Origin: Symbiodinium kawagutii
Lineage: Eukaryota; Sar; Dinophyceae; Suessiales; Symbiodiniaceae
NCBI GenBank assembly: GCA_009767595.1
Contig: VSDK01015100.1
Coordinates: forward strand, 82,203 to 146,202
DNA: 64,000 nucleotides
Direction of reading: 5' to 3'
The notes under the pieces were generated by a model that saw only the letters and a program-made list of their open reading frames with translations, made no database searches and was not told the DNA's origin. Of the stretch, positions 24,831 through 36,475 are shown piece by piece. The position numbers and the translations under genes were made by a program. Position 1 is the stretch's first letter; every line of letters starts with the position of its first letter.

Positions 24831-25244
24831 TTTCATGTCATTCTTCGTGCCTGGACATCCCGTGTTAGCCTTTGGTAAGACAGTTCGCATTCTTATTTCA
24901 CATGGCCTTCGAATCATTTTCGAATCCAGACACTTCTTCCATCTTCTTCCCCATGAGCTTGCTAAAACGCCGGCCATTTTGGGACAAAGTCATGGCTTGG
25001 GGAATTGGAACGGTCATCATTGGGTCATCATTGGGTCATTCTCCACAACTCCAAGGGTTCCGCCGTCCGACAGCGACAAGAAGCTTCTGAACGAGCGCAT
25101 CATCAAGCCACTTCTGTCGCACTTGAGGGCAGTTTCTGGGTGCCCTTCGAACAGACTTTGAAAGATTTCCAACAGGACTTTATCCCACTTTATCCGTGTC
25201 TTTCGAAAAAACAAATCAGATATCATATTGTAGAAGATTTACAT

Positions 25245-25276
<32 letters not shown>

Positions 25277-26793
25277 CAAATTGATTCAGGTGATTCAGGA
25301 GTGTGCCGTTGAAGCGGCCTCAGGATGGAGAACAAGTTCCGAACCTGTCAAGCTGCCAAGAACCCTCCAGAGAAGCTGGAGCGCAACTGATTGGTGCACC
25401 GAGCTGCATCACATTTAGACATTTCTCAAGGTGCACCGCATGCTACGAAGATGACATAATATGATTGGCGTTTCCTAAGCAATTGGCTCCGTCATTTTTT
25501 TGCACCTCGAGCAACTGTTAATCCCACGATGTTTTCGCAAAATGCGAAGATGTTGAAGTCAACCGAAACTCGCGAACCGTGATTTGCAACGTTTCACCTC
25601 TGCCTTTGCGGGACGCAGAGGAATCAAACGTAATCAAGAAATTGGCAGCTTCGACATTTGCCTAGGCCATAATTTACTATGATCCTCACAGTTTCAGTGT
25701 ACCTTCCTCAACTTTGGCTACTGCTGTTGGCCTTTTTCCAACTCCAACGATATGATTAAATGTGAATTTCAATGAGCCGAGCAGTTATATCAATATAATA
25801 TATATATATATATAAAAAAACATGCATATAAAATGTGTTTGATTTATTTTTTTGTGTTGCCATTTTCTGCGGGTGACTGCAGAGCTTGTGAGGCTGATTG
25901 CGCCTTAGAGATCCTAGATATTTGAGCGTGCCATCGGTCACAGTCACATCGTTGAAAACTGACGCAGCGCGATGAGATGCGATGAGTTGCCGCCAGCGTT
26001 TGGACTGGACAGTGGTGAGTTCCGTGAGTTCACCAGCTTGCGCAGCTTGCATTTTCGGCACCAAGCATTGAAGCAGCAGAAAGCACAGCAAGCACCCCAG
26101 GGAAAGTGGCACCCAAGTTGACCCTACCCCAAGCACCAAAGGCACTCGAGTTGACCATGTACCTTTTCAGAGAAGTATGCAGCTAGAGCAGCCAGGTCCT
26201 TAGATGTTTTCATGAACGTGGATGGCCGAACCTTGCTGACCAGTTCATACTAAAGCAGTGAGCTGTCAACCAGAAAACCTGTACTGAGTTAACCGATCCT
26301 ATCCAGCCAACGCTTAGCCAATGCGCAACAACACGAGTTGCTTAGCAGCAAAGCACCTGAGCAGCTTAGCAGAAACGCCCTGTGCTATGCATGCGCTGCC
26401 TGGTGAGCGTCTCAACTGGGACAGCTCTGTGCAGCTGGGACAGCTGGGACTGCTGAGAAGCTGTGTGACAGGTGCTGCTGATAGCTGCCAGAGCCGAGTT
26501 GGAGTATGAGTCGCGAACTCTGTTGGAACAAGTTGGAAGGTCATAACTCAGAGTTGAACTCAGACTTGAAGTTTTCATATACTCCATGATACTCCTTTGA
26601 CTTGATTTTTTGTCAATTTTTGTACTCCTTTGGAGAATTGTTTCTTTGTTTTTTTCTTCTTTCCTAACCTTTGGAAAGTCGGAGCTTTTGCAATGCCTCA
26701 GGTTCGCAGTGCCTGAGGCTGCGAGGCGTGTCCGTGAAAATTGTCCGTGAAAATCTGGGCCTGGGTCTTGTCAGACGAACTGTGCTTTCACAG
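24831..26793. other. No supported gene downstream of the PDE gene
   Basis: Holds short (CA)n/(TA)n repeats (25230-25277, 25795-25815) and otherwise unremarkable sequence. The only item noted is the weak minus-strand frame listed separately at 25756-26145. Confidence 0.4.
25756..26145 (-). CDS. Weak minus-strand frame with signal-peptide-like start
   Basis: A 129-residue minus-strand frame begins with a hydrophobic stretch (VPLSLGCLLCFLLLQCLVP) and a possible signal cleavage site (AQAG), then a polar segment. Its C-terminal end runs into a TA repeat and becomes Tyr/Ile-rich, which argues against a full-length protein. No family was recognised. Confidence 0.2.
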   Translation of the reverse strand: MPLVLGVGSTWVPLSLGCLLCFLLLQCLVPKMQAAQAGELTELTTVQSKRWRQLIASHRAASVFNDVTVTDGTLKYLGSLRRNQPHKLCSHPQKMATQKNKSNTFYMHVFLYIYIYYIDITARLIEIHI

Positions 26794-27185
26794 GCCCGAT
26801 TCCCTCCTCCGGCGTGAAGAGCTGGATGAAGAGGCATTGGAGGCGATGTGTCAACTGGTCACTGCGTCGTTCAAACTGCACTTTGGGATGTGGAAAGACG
26901 AGCTCGCAAAATGCATGAAGTTCACAGAAGTTTATTGCATTGGCCACGAATCTTCGATCGATGCGTGTCGATGTGAGGTGATTGACTGGTTGACATTGCT
27001 GAGGCGCTGATGCTTCTGGAGACAGATGCCGAGTGCGTTCACATGGCCATGGTCCCAGTGCTCCCAGTGGTGTCGGGACCGCGAATCCTTTGATTCACCG
27101 AGGCGAAGAATGATTTGCCAAAGTGGGCAGCCGCTGGAAATCACATCGTGGTGCCTCGAAGGCAAAGGCTGTCGCGAAAGGCCAT
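26794..27185 (+). CDS. Exons of an unidentified helical protein
   Basis: 26794-26929 follows TTTCACAG and reads PDSLLRREELDEEALEAMCQ..FKLHFGMWKDELAKCMKFTE, ending before GTTTAT. 27004-about 27054 follows GCTGAG in matching phase and reads ALMLLETDAECVHMAM. A third stretch at about 27108-27180 (NDLPKWAAAGNHIVVPRRQ) may belong. The first two are convincing as coding; no family was recognised, and neither a start nor a stop was found. Confidence 0.45.
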
Positions 27186-30029
27186 TGCGAATCCAAAGAG
27201 GAGAATCCTTTGGGGGAGTCGTTTGGGAAAGTGCCTTGGTAAGACATGAAAAGGATGAAAAAGGTCAAAACACGTCGAATCCCATTCCCGAGCAGCATTT
27301 TTCAAACGCTGACTTAGGCAGCATGTGCTTATCCAGCAGTGCTTGGCCTAGCTTGTGGCTTTCGGGTTGTAAAGAGAGAAAGCAAAGAATGCAAGCGTTG
27401 TAACGCTTACAGCTTGTACAGCATCTTGCAGCTTGCAGTTTCGATGAAGACCATTGGACTTTGATGTACTTTGCAACCGAGGTGTTTAGCTTTCGAGCCT
27501 TCGCTGCGGCAGCAGGTGCGACATAATGTCACGTGTCGCAATGACACGGAGGAAGCCAAGAGAGGAAAAGAAAAATCAAGAGAGAGGAAGAAGAGAAAAG
27601 AAGAGAGAGAGAGAGAGAGCGAGGAAGAGAAAAGAAGAGAGAGAGAGAGAGGAAGATGGAAGAAGAGAGAATAGAAACAGAAGAGACACTAGAAGAGAGA
27701 AAGGAAGACACATGCAGAGACAAGCTGCACAATATTTAGGAAGGATGAAGATGTAAAGAGTGAAATAGGAAAGCAGAGCTCCTCTTAGACTTCTTCTTCT
27801 TCTTCTTCTTCTTCTTTTTCTTTCAAACTTTCTTTCAGACTTTCAAAGTCTCAGACTTCTTCTTTCAGACTTCGCTTCGAAAGGCTTGAGGAAAGGTTGC
27901 CTCCCCGAAGCTGGAGAGGCGAAAGACTTGCAGATCGCTTTCACCTGACATTGACGTGTCGTTTCCATGGTGACACGTCGTTGCCAGTGCAACTTGGAAA
28001 AGACCTTGAACTCCTTGCGGAGCTTGCTGGGTGAATTCAAGGCACCTGTCGAATCCTTTCTGAACCTGCAATGCTTTTGGCATACCTTTTCAATGATGTC
28101 GAATGATGTCGATATGTTGAAGAAGAAATCCGTTTGTTGGCTTGATATTGGCTTGATGTTGGCTTGATGTTGGCTTGATGTTGGCTTGATTGTTTTTTGG
28201 GTAGAAGCTGAGGGCTTTTTTCAATGGAAAGTGCCTGCTTCTACACCTGGGATGTCCATCACCAGAGATGTTTCAATGCACAAATCGAGAAGTCTACCAA
28301 ACGTTTTCAAACGCCGAATGATTGCGAAATGTTGCGAAAAGATTTGTCAGTTAAGCGCTTTGGCTGAGAATGCAGGTGAAGATGCACGAGTTCACGCCAA
28401 GCTTGCAGCCAAGCAGCCATAAGTAATCCACAAGGAAGTTAGTCCTGGTATGAGATGCGACTGCAGTGTTCGGTAGAGAAGGTGTTCAAAGATTCAAAGG
28501 CATGCGTCTTCCATTGGCCATTGCCAGCACCGTTCGGCGCTTTGTCTTGGAAGAGGCAAGGAATGGCACAAGATCGAAAGTTGGCGCTGCGAAGTGTGGC
28601 TGGAACTCCAAAAAGTGGCCAAATGTCTCAATGACTATGATGTTTGTTTTCTAGTCTTGCACCCAAAACTATAGTAATTCATATTAATTCAGAATAAATT
28701 CATATTATTTATTCTTTAATGTTTTTTATCATGTTGATCTCCGGGATTTCGAGATCACTTCCTGTCGCGGCCGGTCATTGCCAGACTGAACGCATCACTG
28801 CCACTTTTCAGAAGCTTTGGAGCACCAAGGCTACGTCTCAGTTGTGTCGCTTCCTTGTGTCCAACCGTGGCTCTTGGTGAGCGGTGACAGCATGTGACAG
28901 CCATAGTCGAAGCAATCTCATGCAATATTCATCATGTGGTCATTTTATGATGATATGAATGAATTCGTGACCTTTGGGCACATTTCCAAGTACAAGTATG
29001 ATCATGGATGATGATGTGATCCTGTCCATGCGTCACCCCAAGATGTACCAAATCTTCAAGATCAAAGCGCTTTCAGCCCTGGGAAGGCTTTGCAAACTTG
29101 GATTAACAATCCCCTTGCGCTGGCAGGTGCAAAGATGTTGATGTCGGGGTTGGGCAGTTGACACCTTGACATTTCCAAACAGCCTTCCACCAGAGAACTG
29201 TTTCGCGGTTGAAGGCAAAACATCTTAAAAGAATTCCAAGTGTGCTAGACATTCCGGGGCCGAAACAGGCATGTTGGGCAATGTATCTGCAAATCCAAAA
29301 TGGGAGCATGTTGCAGCCACCATCGGCCACCTATTTTGCAGAACTGTGCCGGGATGTGCCAAGCCCAACCTGCAGAATCAGAATGGGGAGCTTTGAAGAG
29401 CAGCGATGCCAGGAACTGCATTGCAGGCCGCCGTTTTCACCGGAGAGCGGCGCCGCATCCTGTGGTGGTCTAGTCCTGAGAGGAGGATGGAAACTGCCAT
29501 TGGTCAATGTCGAAAGTTTAAATCCCTTTCCAAGGCAAACCAACATGTGCAGCTGACAAGCTTATGTTTGCCTTGGATTCCAGGGTGCTGATGTGCTCCT
29601 GAAGTCATTGAAATCATTGAACCGACATGCTGAAACTTGTCAAAGCCAGGCTGCAGTCCGTCGTAGATTTCCGCCTTGGTGAGGATGCCCAGTCTACACC
29701 TGCCTCGGTGGCACCGCAAGACATCCATGGAGGGTGTACTGTACAGTGTGCATCCGTGTACACCTTTGTTAGCAGCATAAGGTCACTCAAAAGGTCACCA
29801 AAAGGCCTCTCTTGGGTCCTCAAAAGGGCCCACATCTTTGGGATTCCGGGGTAGCCCCACGATATGCCAAAAGCTGCCCCTTTGTCACCGGGAAATCCTG
29901 GAACTCCAAAGAAGCCAAGAAAAGAAGTTGATGACAGTTCTGCGAGCTGCTTTAGCCACTGATGAACCAGCAGAAGCAATCAGTAATGATCACTGGTGAA
30001 TCACTGATGGACCACTGCGCAATGTGGTG
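27186..30029. other. No supported gene; AG-rich and CTT repeats
   Basis: Contains an AG-rich tract (about 27560-27690), a CTT/TTC run (about 27789-27822) and a 12-bp repeat of TTGGCTTGATG (28141-28190). Possible coding fragments occur (27965-28080, 28290-28380, 28470-28620, 29630-29680), but both strands or two frames look equally plausible in each, so no call is made. Confidence 0.35.
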
Positions 30030-30127
30030 GTTTCTCAAAATAGGGGACCCCCAAATCATCAAATATTAACCATTTACAGCAACAAACAAACTAATCATTT
30101 TCTTGGGTTCCCTATTGCTTAAGAAAC
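30030..30127. mobile_element. MITE-like inverted-repeat element, copy 1
   Basis: A 98-bp segment whose left end (GTTTCTCAAAATAGGGGACC) is matched by the reverse complement of its right end (GTTTCTTAAGCAATAGGGAA). The same structure occurs at 37575-37670. No clear target-site duplication was seen. Confidence 0.55.
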
Positions 30128-30425
30128 TACCATATTGGTCTTTTTCTTGATCATTAACCGCTACAATATTAACCACTACAATACCCTATAAAACCACTAT
30201 GTCAAGGATTTTTCCCACCGCCAATGTCAGCTGTGACATCGTCCAACTCATTCGCCTTCAGGACACCTGGCAGAGCTGGTGGCACCACGCTCGGACTTTC
30301 TCCTGACGCGTCAAGGAGTTTCCCGAAAGCATTGCTGACGAGGGCAGGGATGGCCTTACCAGGATGGTTTCATGCGGCTGATGTTTCTGCAGAACTTCCA
30401 CTCTTGAAGCAGCTGATGTTGTCAG

Positions 30426-30671
30426 ATGGCGACCCTAGCAGCCCATGGGAAAGGTGTAGCCCCAAGGGTTGCCACGGCATCCAAGGCTTTGGAGGAGCTG
30501 TTGGGTGGTCCACCTGCAGCCGGCCTCACCTTGGTCGAGGTCCACGATCAAAGGGATGGTTGACCTTGGTGGCGAGCCATGGGATACCAAGGTAATCAAG
30601 GGATATCAAGGGCATCATCACTACTGCCATCACAGTCGTCGGCGTCATCATCGTCGTCGTCGTCGTCGTCG

Positions 30672-30726
<55 letters not shown>

Positions 30727-30863
30727 CATCCTCATCCTCGTCATCATCATCACAACCACCACCACCACCACCACCACGACCACCACCACCACCATCATCA
30801 TCACCATCACCATCACCATCAGCATCACCATCACCATCAGCATCGTCATCACCATCGTCATCG

Positions 30864-30919
<56 letters not shown>

Positions 30920-32063
30920 AGCTGCTCACTTTTCACCCAACTCATATCATTATCACCAATCTCATGTTCATCTCATGATCACCGTCATCATCGTTTTCTT
31001 CATTTTGATCACTTTCGTCATCGATGCTTTTGTGAGTGTTTTGCTGGTGGTGGTGGCGGAGGTGATGTTGTGTATCTCATGTATCTCTTCATCATTCATT
31101 CCATCATTGTCCCTTTGCTCCTTCCGCTCTGTTTTTCCCGAGCTTTGTCGCGTGATGTCGCGTGCTTCAGTGGTCCTTAGGCGAATTTCCAATGTTTCAC
31201 GTGACCAGGTGGGTGTCCACCTCGCTCGCCTTGTTGGGCAACCCAAGGGCCCAAGGGCAGGTTTTGGGTGACATGACCGTGACCTGTGCCGTGGACCTCA
31301 CTTGCTCGCCTTTGGCTCAGGCTTTTGCGATTCTGGGAACGCATCACGGTCTTAGATACATTGGTGACTTGGATTCATTGGATGATGTTGGAATCCAACT
31401 TGGATTCCTTGGAACTTGGATCCCTTCAAGACATGCTGCTTGAAGCTCTCTTCACAGGTGTCGACCCCTTCGCATATGATGAAGAGACTTCACCAGAGTC
31501 GCGTCTACAGCAGGCTGGCTGCTGTAGGGGTTGCTTTTTGGAGATGTGGTTCCTTTTGTTGAGAGCCAAACAACTGGGGAATGCTGGGAATATAGCGGGT
31601 GCGCCGGTGCATGAAAGTGGCTTAGCGTGCTGAGCGTGGCTTTGCTGCCCACCGGCCAGTTGCGCGACCTGGGACTGTCTCCTGAGGAGGATGGTGCGAA
31701 ACTCAGAGATGGCTTGTTTTTTGAGTCAAGAAACGCTCCTTTCAACTTTGTTCAAGCTGCTTTTGGAGACTGCGTGATCGAAACTGTTCCCAATCCTTTG
31801 TCAAAAACATAGCTCTTCTCAAAACTTGACCTACCTAGCAGCTGGTTGATGATGATATGGTGATTGATAGTTATACTTCATGTGATGATTATTCTTTATA
31901 CTTTTTGACCTTCACCATGCTTGGTGATGGTCAGTGGCACGTGAACGATTCCACAGGCCGTGGCGTAGCTCAGGTGGTTTCGGTGCCTACGAACTGAGCT
32001 CGGAGGTGCGACGAGCAGCGGAGTACAAGCTGAATCTCTTCGGAGAGCGAGTCGGAGTCCCGG
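30426..32063 (+). CDS. Scattered probable exons of an unidentified gene
   Basis: Coding-like stretches preceded by AG acceptors: 30426-30539 (MATLAAHGKGVAPRV..TASKALEELLGG), about 31458-31530 (VSTPSHMMKRLHQSRVYSRL in one frame; a second frame is also open) and 31957-about 32063 (PWRSSGGFGAYELSSEVRRA, then AEYKLNLFGERVG). A further frame at 31627-31812 (TGQLRDLGLSPEEDGAKLRD) is plausible. They may be 5' exons of the repeat-containing coding region at 32873-33616, but the joins cannot be proved. Confidence 0.35.
30636..30912 (+). repeat. (TCA)n / (TCG)n trinucleotide repeat
   Basis: About 275 bases of TCA, TCG and CCA trinucleotides. All three plus frames are open as Ser-, His- or Ile/Pro-rich strings, which is expected of the repeat and not evidence of a gene. 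Confidence 0.95.
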
Positions 32064-32872
32064 GCAGAGAAAGAAGAGAAAACACAATTCCAGAATATAT
32101 TATATATATATATATATTTATTGATTTATTTATTTATATTTATTTATTTATTTATTTATATATTGGGATTATCCATATATATAATTAGGGAAGAAATCGG
32201 GAAAGGATAGTTGCCCTAGAAGAAAGAGAGAGAGAGAGAGAGTTAAAAAGATAGGGAGAAAAGAAGGGGAAAGTGAAGGGCAGCAATTTTATTGACCATT
32301 GCAACAACAGGTGCGATGAAGTATGATGAAATCATCTTGCTGATTGGTACTAGTTTTCAGCTTGTTCTGGTCATGATTCACGAATTACTGTTCAACTGTT
32401 CATGATCGACTTTTGTGTGTCTGGATGATGCAGATGGTTGCAGAGTAACACTGTCGCACCTACAGGGAAAAAGCTGATACTGTCCGACGAAAAAGCGATC
32501 ATGATCCCCTTGTGATAACTCGTTGCAGAAAGAGAGGATAACAATCAACGTCGCCTCGCAAGACATGCCACGTGATTTTTCCGTTGCAAGGTGCAGTTGT
32601 AAATCTTTGATGCCAGTGTCAGAGCGCAGCAAATTGTGAGACCACCCGAGCTCCAAGGCTAAACTACTCGTCAAGATCTTAGTGAGGAGAGCAGGCTAGA
32701 CGAAGGAGAGAATCATGTCCATGACCTCGACCAAGACCTTGCTTTCCCAATGTTTTCAGGGTGAAGGTCTTTGCAACACATTTGTGCTGTAATCCATCGG
32801 ACATCAGCTGTAACATCTGGCTCAAGCTGTTTGGATCAAAGAAGTTGGATCAACTCAGCTGTTTGGATCCCC

Positions 32873-33616
32873 ATGGCGCCTTCCGAGGAGATGGCAAAGG
32901 AAAAGGCTCTTGAACTGTTTCGACAAATGGATCAAAAACAGCGCCAAGAAACCCAGAAGTGGGTGAAGGAGGAGATGGCAAAGGAAAAGGCTCTTGAACT
33001 GTTTCGACAAATGGATCAAAAACAGCGCCAAGAAACCCAGAAGTGGGTGAAGGAGGAGATGGCAAAGGAAAAGGCTCTTGAACTGTTTCGACAAATGGAT
33101 CAAAAACAGCGCCAAGAAACCCAGAAGTGGGTGAAGGAGGAGATGGCAAAGGAAAAGGCTCTTGAACTGTTTCGACAAATGGGCGATGAATTTGAAGATG
33201 GTGATCGAAGTGTGCAGTTTACCGATGAGGCTCCTCCAGGTGGTCGTGCCCAACAGGTGCTTACCAAGGAGCAGGCCATGTTTCTGGAAGTTGAAGCCGA
33301 GCATTTGCGCTCGAGCCGCTACAGGATTCCAGCGCCTCATGTGAGCTCAGAGTTGATCCAGGCCATTCCAGTGTTTGGTGAAGGGCGGACCATAACAGAG
33401 CATATCGCCACGCCCTTCATGAAGGACCTCGAGCCGTTTGAAGATGCTCCCGCGGTTACTTTGAGTACGGAGGCGCTCTCCGACCAAGTGGATGTTTCAA
33501 ACAATCGTTTGGAAGGCCTGGTGCTGAACAAAGACATTTTCGGCGCTTTTATAGACCAGGACATGTCGCGCAAAGAGAAAGAACTTTGGGCGGCTTGCAG
33601 GTTCACTATGGCATAA
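32873..33616 (+). CDS. Coiled-coil protein with three perfect 28-residue repeats
   Basis: A 247-residue frame from the Met at 32873 to TAA. Residues 6-89 are three identical 28-residue units (EMAKEKALELFRQMDQKQRQ then ETQKWVKE) plus a partial fourth, strongly helical and charged. The remaining 150 or so residues (e.g. LTKEQAMFLEVEAEHLRSSR, then TPFMKDLEPFEDAP) are unique and not recognised. The repeats are identical at DNA level, so they expanded recently or are being homogenised. The frame is open upstream to 32771, so the region may instead be a 3' exon of a gene with exons at 30426-32063. Function unknown. Confidence 0.6.
   Translation: MAPSEEMAKEKALELFRQMDQKQRQETQKWVKEEMAKEKALELFRQMDQKQRQETQKWVKEEMAKEKALELFRQMDQKQRQETQKWVKEEMAKEKALELFRQMGDEFEDGDRSVQFTDEAPPGGRAQQVLTKEQAMFLEVEAEHLRSSRYRIPAPHVSSELIQAIPVFGEGRTITEHIATPFMKDLEPFEDAPAVTLSTEALSDQVDVSNNRLEGLVLNKDIFGAFIDQDMSRKEKELWAACRFTMA
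32888..33180 (+). repeat. 84-bp in-frame tandem repeat
   Basis: Copies start at 32888, 32972, 33056 and 33140; the first three are identical in all 84 positions and the fourth is cut after about 41 bases. The period is a multiple of three and encodes a 28-residue helical unit. Confidence 0.95.
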
Positions 33617-34450
33617 GCTGCCAGTGAGAGTGCGCGGTTTCAGGGGACTTGATGGCAAAGTCGTTAATAGACCTTGCATGTTGCGGACATAATTTGGACG
33701 CAGAGACCCGGGACAATGTGCCCGTGTTGCTGGCACAGTTAGATCAATGTCAGTGTGAGCTACGACCTACAGTGAAACGCAGCCATTCAGTCACAGCTTC
33801 GATCGAATACTTTCACACACCGGAAAAAAAATCTGTGCTCCAGCAGTGTGTTATTGGGGAGACCCCACTTGGGATGAAAGCTCCAAGAACGCAGCGATTC
33901 ATCGTCGTGCATCGTAGACTCTCGGTTCGAACCGGTGGGTCATCCGAAAGCGAACAGGGCCCAGGGGGCGAAAGGGCTTGGGGCCTCTTCCTTGCCCTGC
34001 TGCGGCGATCTCAGACTCAGACACCTGTGGTGTGCCATGGTGTGCCTCTCTGCAGAAATCGTCTCTTGAGGACATGGCGATCTTCACAGCTTCAGACTCA
34101 GCAGATCTCAGCGGGCAGAGCCTCTGAGCCAAGTTCCCTCAAGGTACCTGTTGGGTGTTGCAGATTTCAGAAATGCTTTTGATGGTCGAGGTACTTTTCA
34201 TGTGGGTGCGGTGGCCCAAAGTCAAGCAAAGTTGGGCCAGAAGATCGGTGCTGGGTTGGAAGAGTTTCTCAAAGATGTTGTCATTTGTCCTCCTTTTCAT
34301 CACCAGCGTCGTTATAATCGTCATCATTTGCGGTTGTCTCATTAAAGCCGAACAGCTTTCATCGACTTTCGTCGGTTTTCCATCATTTTATTGGGCATGT
34401 CTTGTGATGTGCAGATGTGATTTGGCTCGAACGTCGTGGGACGTTGAAGG
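33617..34450. other. No supported gene between two coding regions
   Basis: Probably the 3' untranslated and intergenic sequence after the repeat-containing coding region. A 177-residue open frame at 33649-34182 has no family signature or convincing composition. Confidence 0.4.
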
Positions 34451-35830
34451 ATGTGGTGGCACTATGTGAGTGTCGGAGCGGTCTTTGCCACTTTCGTCAT
34501 CGCCGCGTGTTTCTTGAGCTACTTCTTCCAACAGGAAGAGCCTTCGAACAGCGATGAATTTGGTTATACCTTCGGAGGCATCCACCTGGTGAGGCACATT
34601 TTCAAAGCTGCAACACCAGTGCCCTGTACTCTCACACTTCTTCACCGTTTTTCTTTTGCTTGTCAGCTTGTCAGTGTATTTTTGTGTGTATGTAAATTAT
34701 GTATAGATTGATCTAGGCTACCGTAAGCTCATTATTATTGATTGTTGATTCATTCGCATTTGGCATGCGGCCAAAAGTCATGGTCAAAGAATTCATTTAA
34801 AACGACGTTAATGCCAATGTTGTTGCGTGCTTAACAAATTCGTTAAGTGGCGGGCCCCCAGCTAAATGCCGCAAAACACCAGCTAAATGCGCTGTTACAG
34901 CTTGTTGCATTTAAGAATTCAATTTTTAGCAACTCATCATCCAAAGACAGTGACACCTCACCCTCAGACGAGTGAACAAATAGAGTGCAAAAGTCCCGCG
35001 GTAGTGTGTATTGCACCAAATGTTTACATGAAGTAGTTTTTCTCACAATTTTGCAGGTTCTCCGCAAACAATTACGCCAAGCAGCGGGCCCCCAACTAAA
35101 TGAGTCTTTAACGTCATTTCTGGGAACAAACATTTTGACCATACACCATTTGTGTTCATTCTATCTGTTTATTTCATGTTCTTCACTTTAAACTTTAGAC
35201 GGTGCTCTTTCAAACCGGAGGAATTTTCGTAGTGTCCATAGGCACACCACCAAGGTGAGAAGGGCCCGGAAGATCACAAAGGATCTGGAATTAGTGCTTC
35301 CGCTGGGGGCGTCGTCTGAGACAGCCTTGTGTGCAATCTGCCTGGAGCCTGCAGGGCCAGAAGGTTTCCGAGAGCTCTCATGCAACGCAGCAGCATGCAG
35401 CATGCAGCAGCCAACCAGTGGCATATCAATAGCCAACAGGTTCTGACCTGTTTCTACACAGCCGACAGATGTCAACAGGTTCTAAGGATTGTGACTTACA
35501 GCTGCGCTGTGTACCAAATTGTGAGCCCTGCTGAGCCTTGAGGTAAGCATGCCTACCACCTGGATTGCATCAAGGCAGGTGCTGAAAGTTTGCAGGGCCT
35601 TCCCACCCAAGCAATTTGGGGGTGCCATGGGGTGCCTGACTGATCCTGACTGCGAGGCATGGTGCGAACAGCACGTGAAGAAGCAATCCAGTGATGCCAT
35701 AGTCATCCAGTGCCCAATGTGCAGAAGTCAGCAGCAAATTCCAATCCAGGGCCCGGATCCATCGGATCCATCGGATCCATCCAGTGCCCAATGTGATTTG
35801 GAGGCGGCGCCAGTGCGATGGCAGCTCTAG
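34451..35830 (+). CDS. Membrane-anchored RING-H2 finger protein (probable E3 ubiquitin ligase)
   Basis: Four exons, 34451-34577, 35199-35386, 35548-35574 and 35657-35830, join in phase to a 171-residue protein. It starts MWWHYVSVGAVFATFVIAAC, a single N-terminal membrane helix, followed by a basic linker (NRRNFRSVHRHTTK, VRRARK). The RING-H2 follows: CAIC, then after about 13 residues C-N-H-A-Y-H-L-D-C, then CPMC. The C-x-H-x2-H-x2-C core is restored exactly by the splice AAC|CAT. RING-H2 proteins with this layout transfer ubiquitin to membrane or secretory-pathway substrates. The tail has a DPS-DPS-DPS triplet from a 9-bp repeat. Donors are GC for all three introns, with AG acceptors. Substrate unknown. 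Confidence 0.8.
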
Positions 35831-36475
35831 GCGCCGCACTTCGCCACCTATCAGCTTTGACCACAGGAATGATCCACCGAAGAGGTTGGATCGCGGGGCA
35901 AAATTGGCATAACTGTGTCATTTAAAAGAAATTGTATGTATACTGTATACATATCAACACACACAGATATATATATATATATTTACATACATGACATGTA
36001 TAATGTGTCAGCTATAGCACATCCCAAAGCTCAAAGATCTTGCTTCACATTTAGATAGACGGAACAATTTTTGATATACTTTCGGATCTTTGTTTTGAGA
36101 AAAACGCCTCCCTGAAGTGCCAGGCTGACTAGCACAAAGTGCTTCGGCCAATGCAAGCATGAAAAATCGCTTGTTTGGTTGAAACATTTGGAAAATTTTT
36201 GGATATGTCAGTTGCAGTGGAGCTGCAAACAGCAGTCGCTCTGAACACCTGCTACAGGTGATGAAGATTATGTTTGCTCGAGCGTACGCATGCGAGTTTG
36301 GTTTGGAGCAAGTTCCAACAATGAACCCCCACACCTGACCTGTCTGCCATATGAAATGGTATCGGATTAGTGTATTTGTCACCGGAGCCAAGAAATTCCA
36401 TTGGGATCAGTCATGTATGTCTCAGAACTTGTTCCAGACCAGTGTGATTTTGAACAGGAGCCATTTTTTTTGCAG
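35831..36475. other. No gene seen
   Basis: Intergenic sequence with a short TA/CA repeat at 35933-35990. Nothing coding was recognised. Confidence 0.5.

Noticed and set aside
30579..31271. Long Ser-, His- and Met-rich open frames
   Set aside because: Produced by the (TCA)n repeat, which is open in all frames on both strands.
32813..32826. CTGGCTCAAG upstream of the 84-bp repeat coding region, like the end of the dinoflagellate spliced leader
   Set aside because: Only the last nine or so bases match, which is expected by chance in a window this size. A similar weak match at about 57628 has an inserted base.
33925..33950. GGTTCGAACC resembling a tRNA B box
   Set aside because: The flanking bases do not form a T-arm stem, and no acceptor stem or anticodon arm fits.
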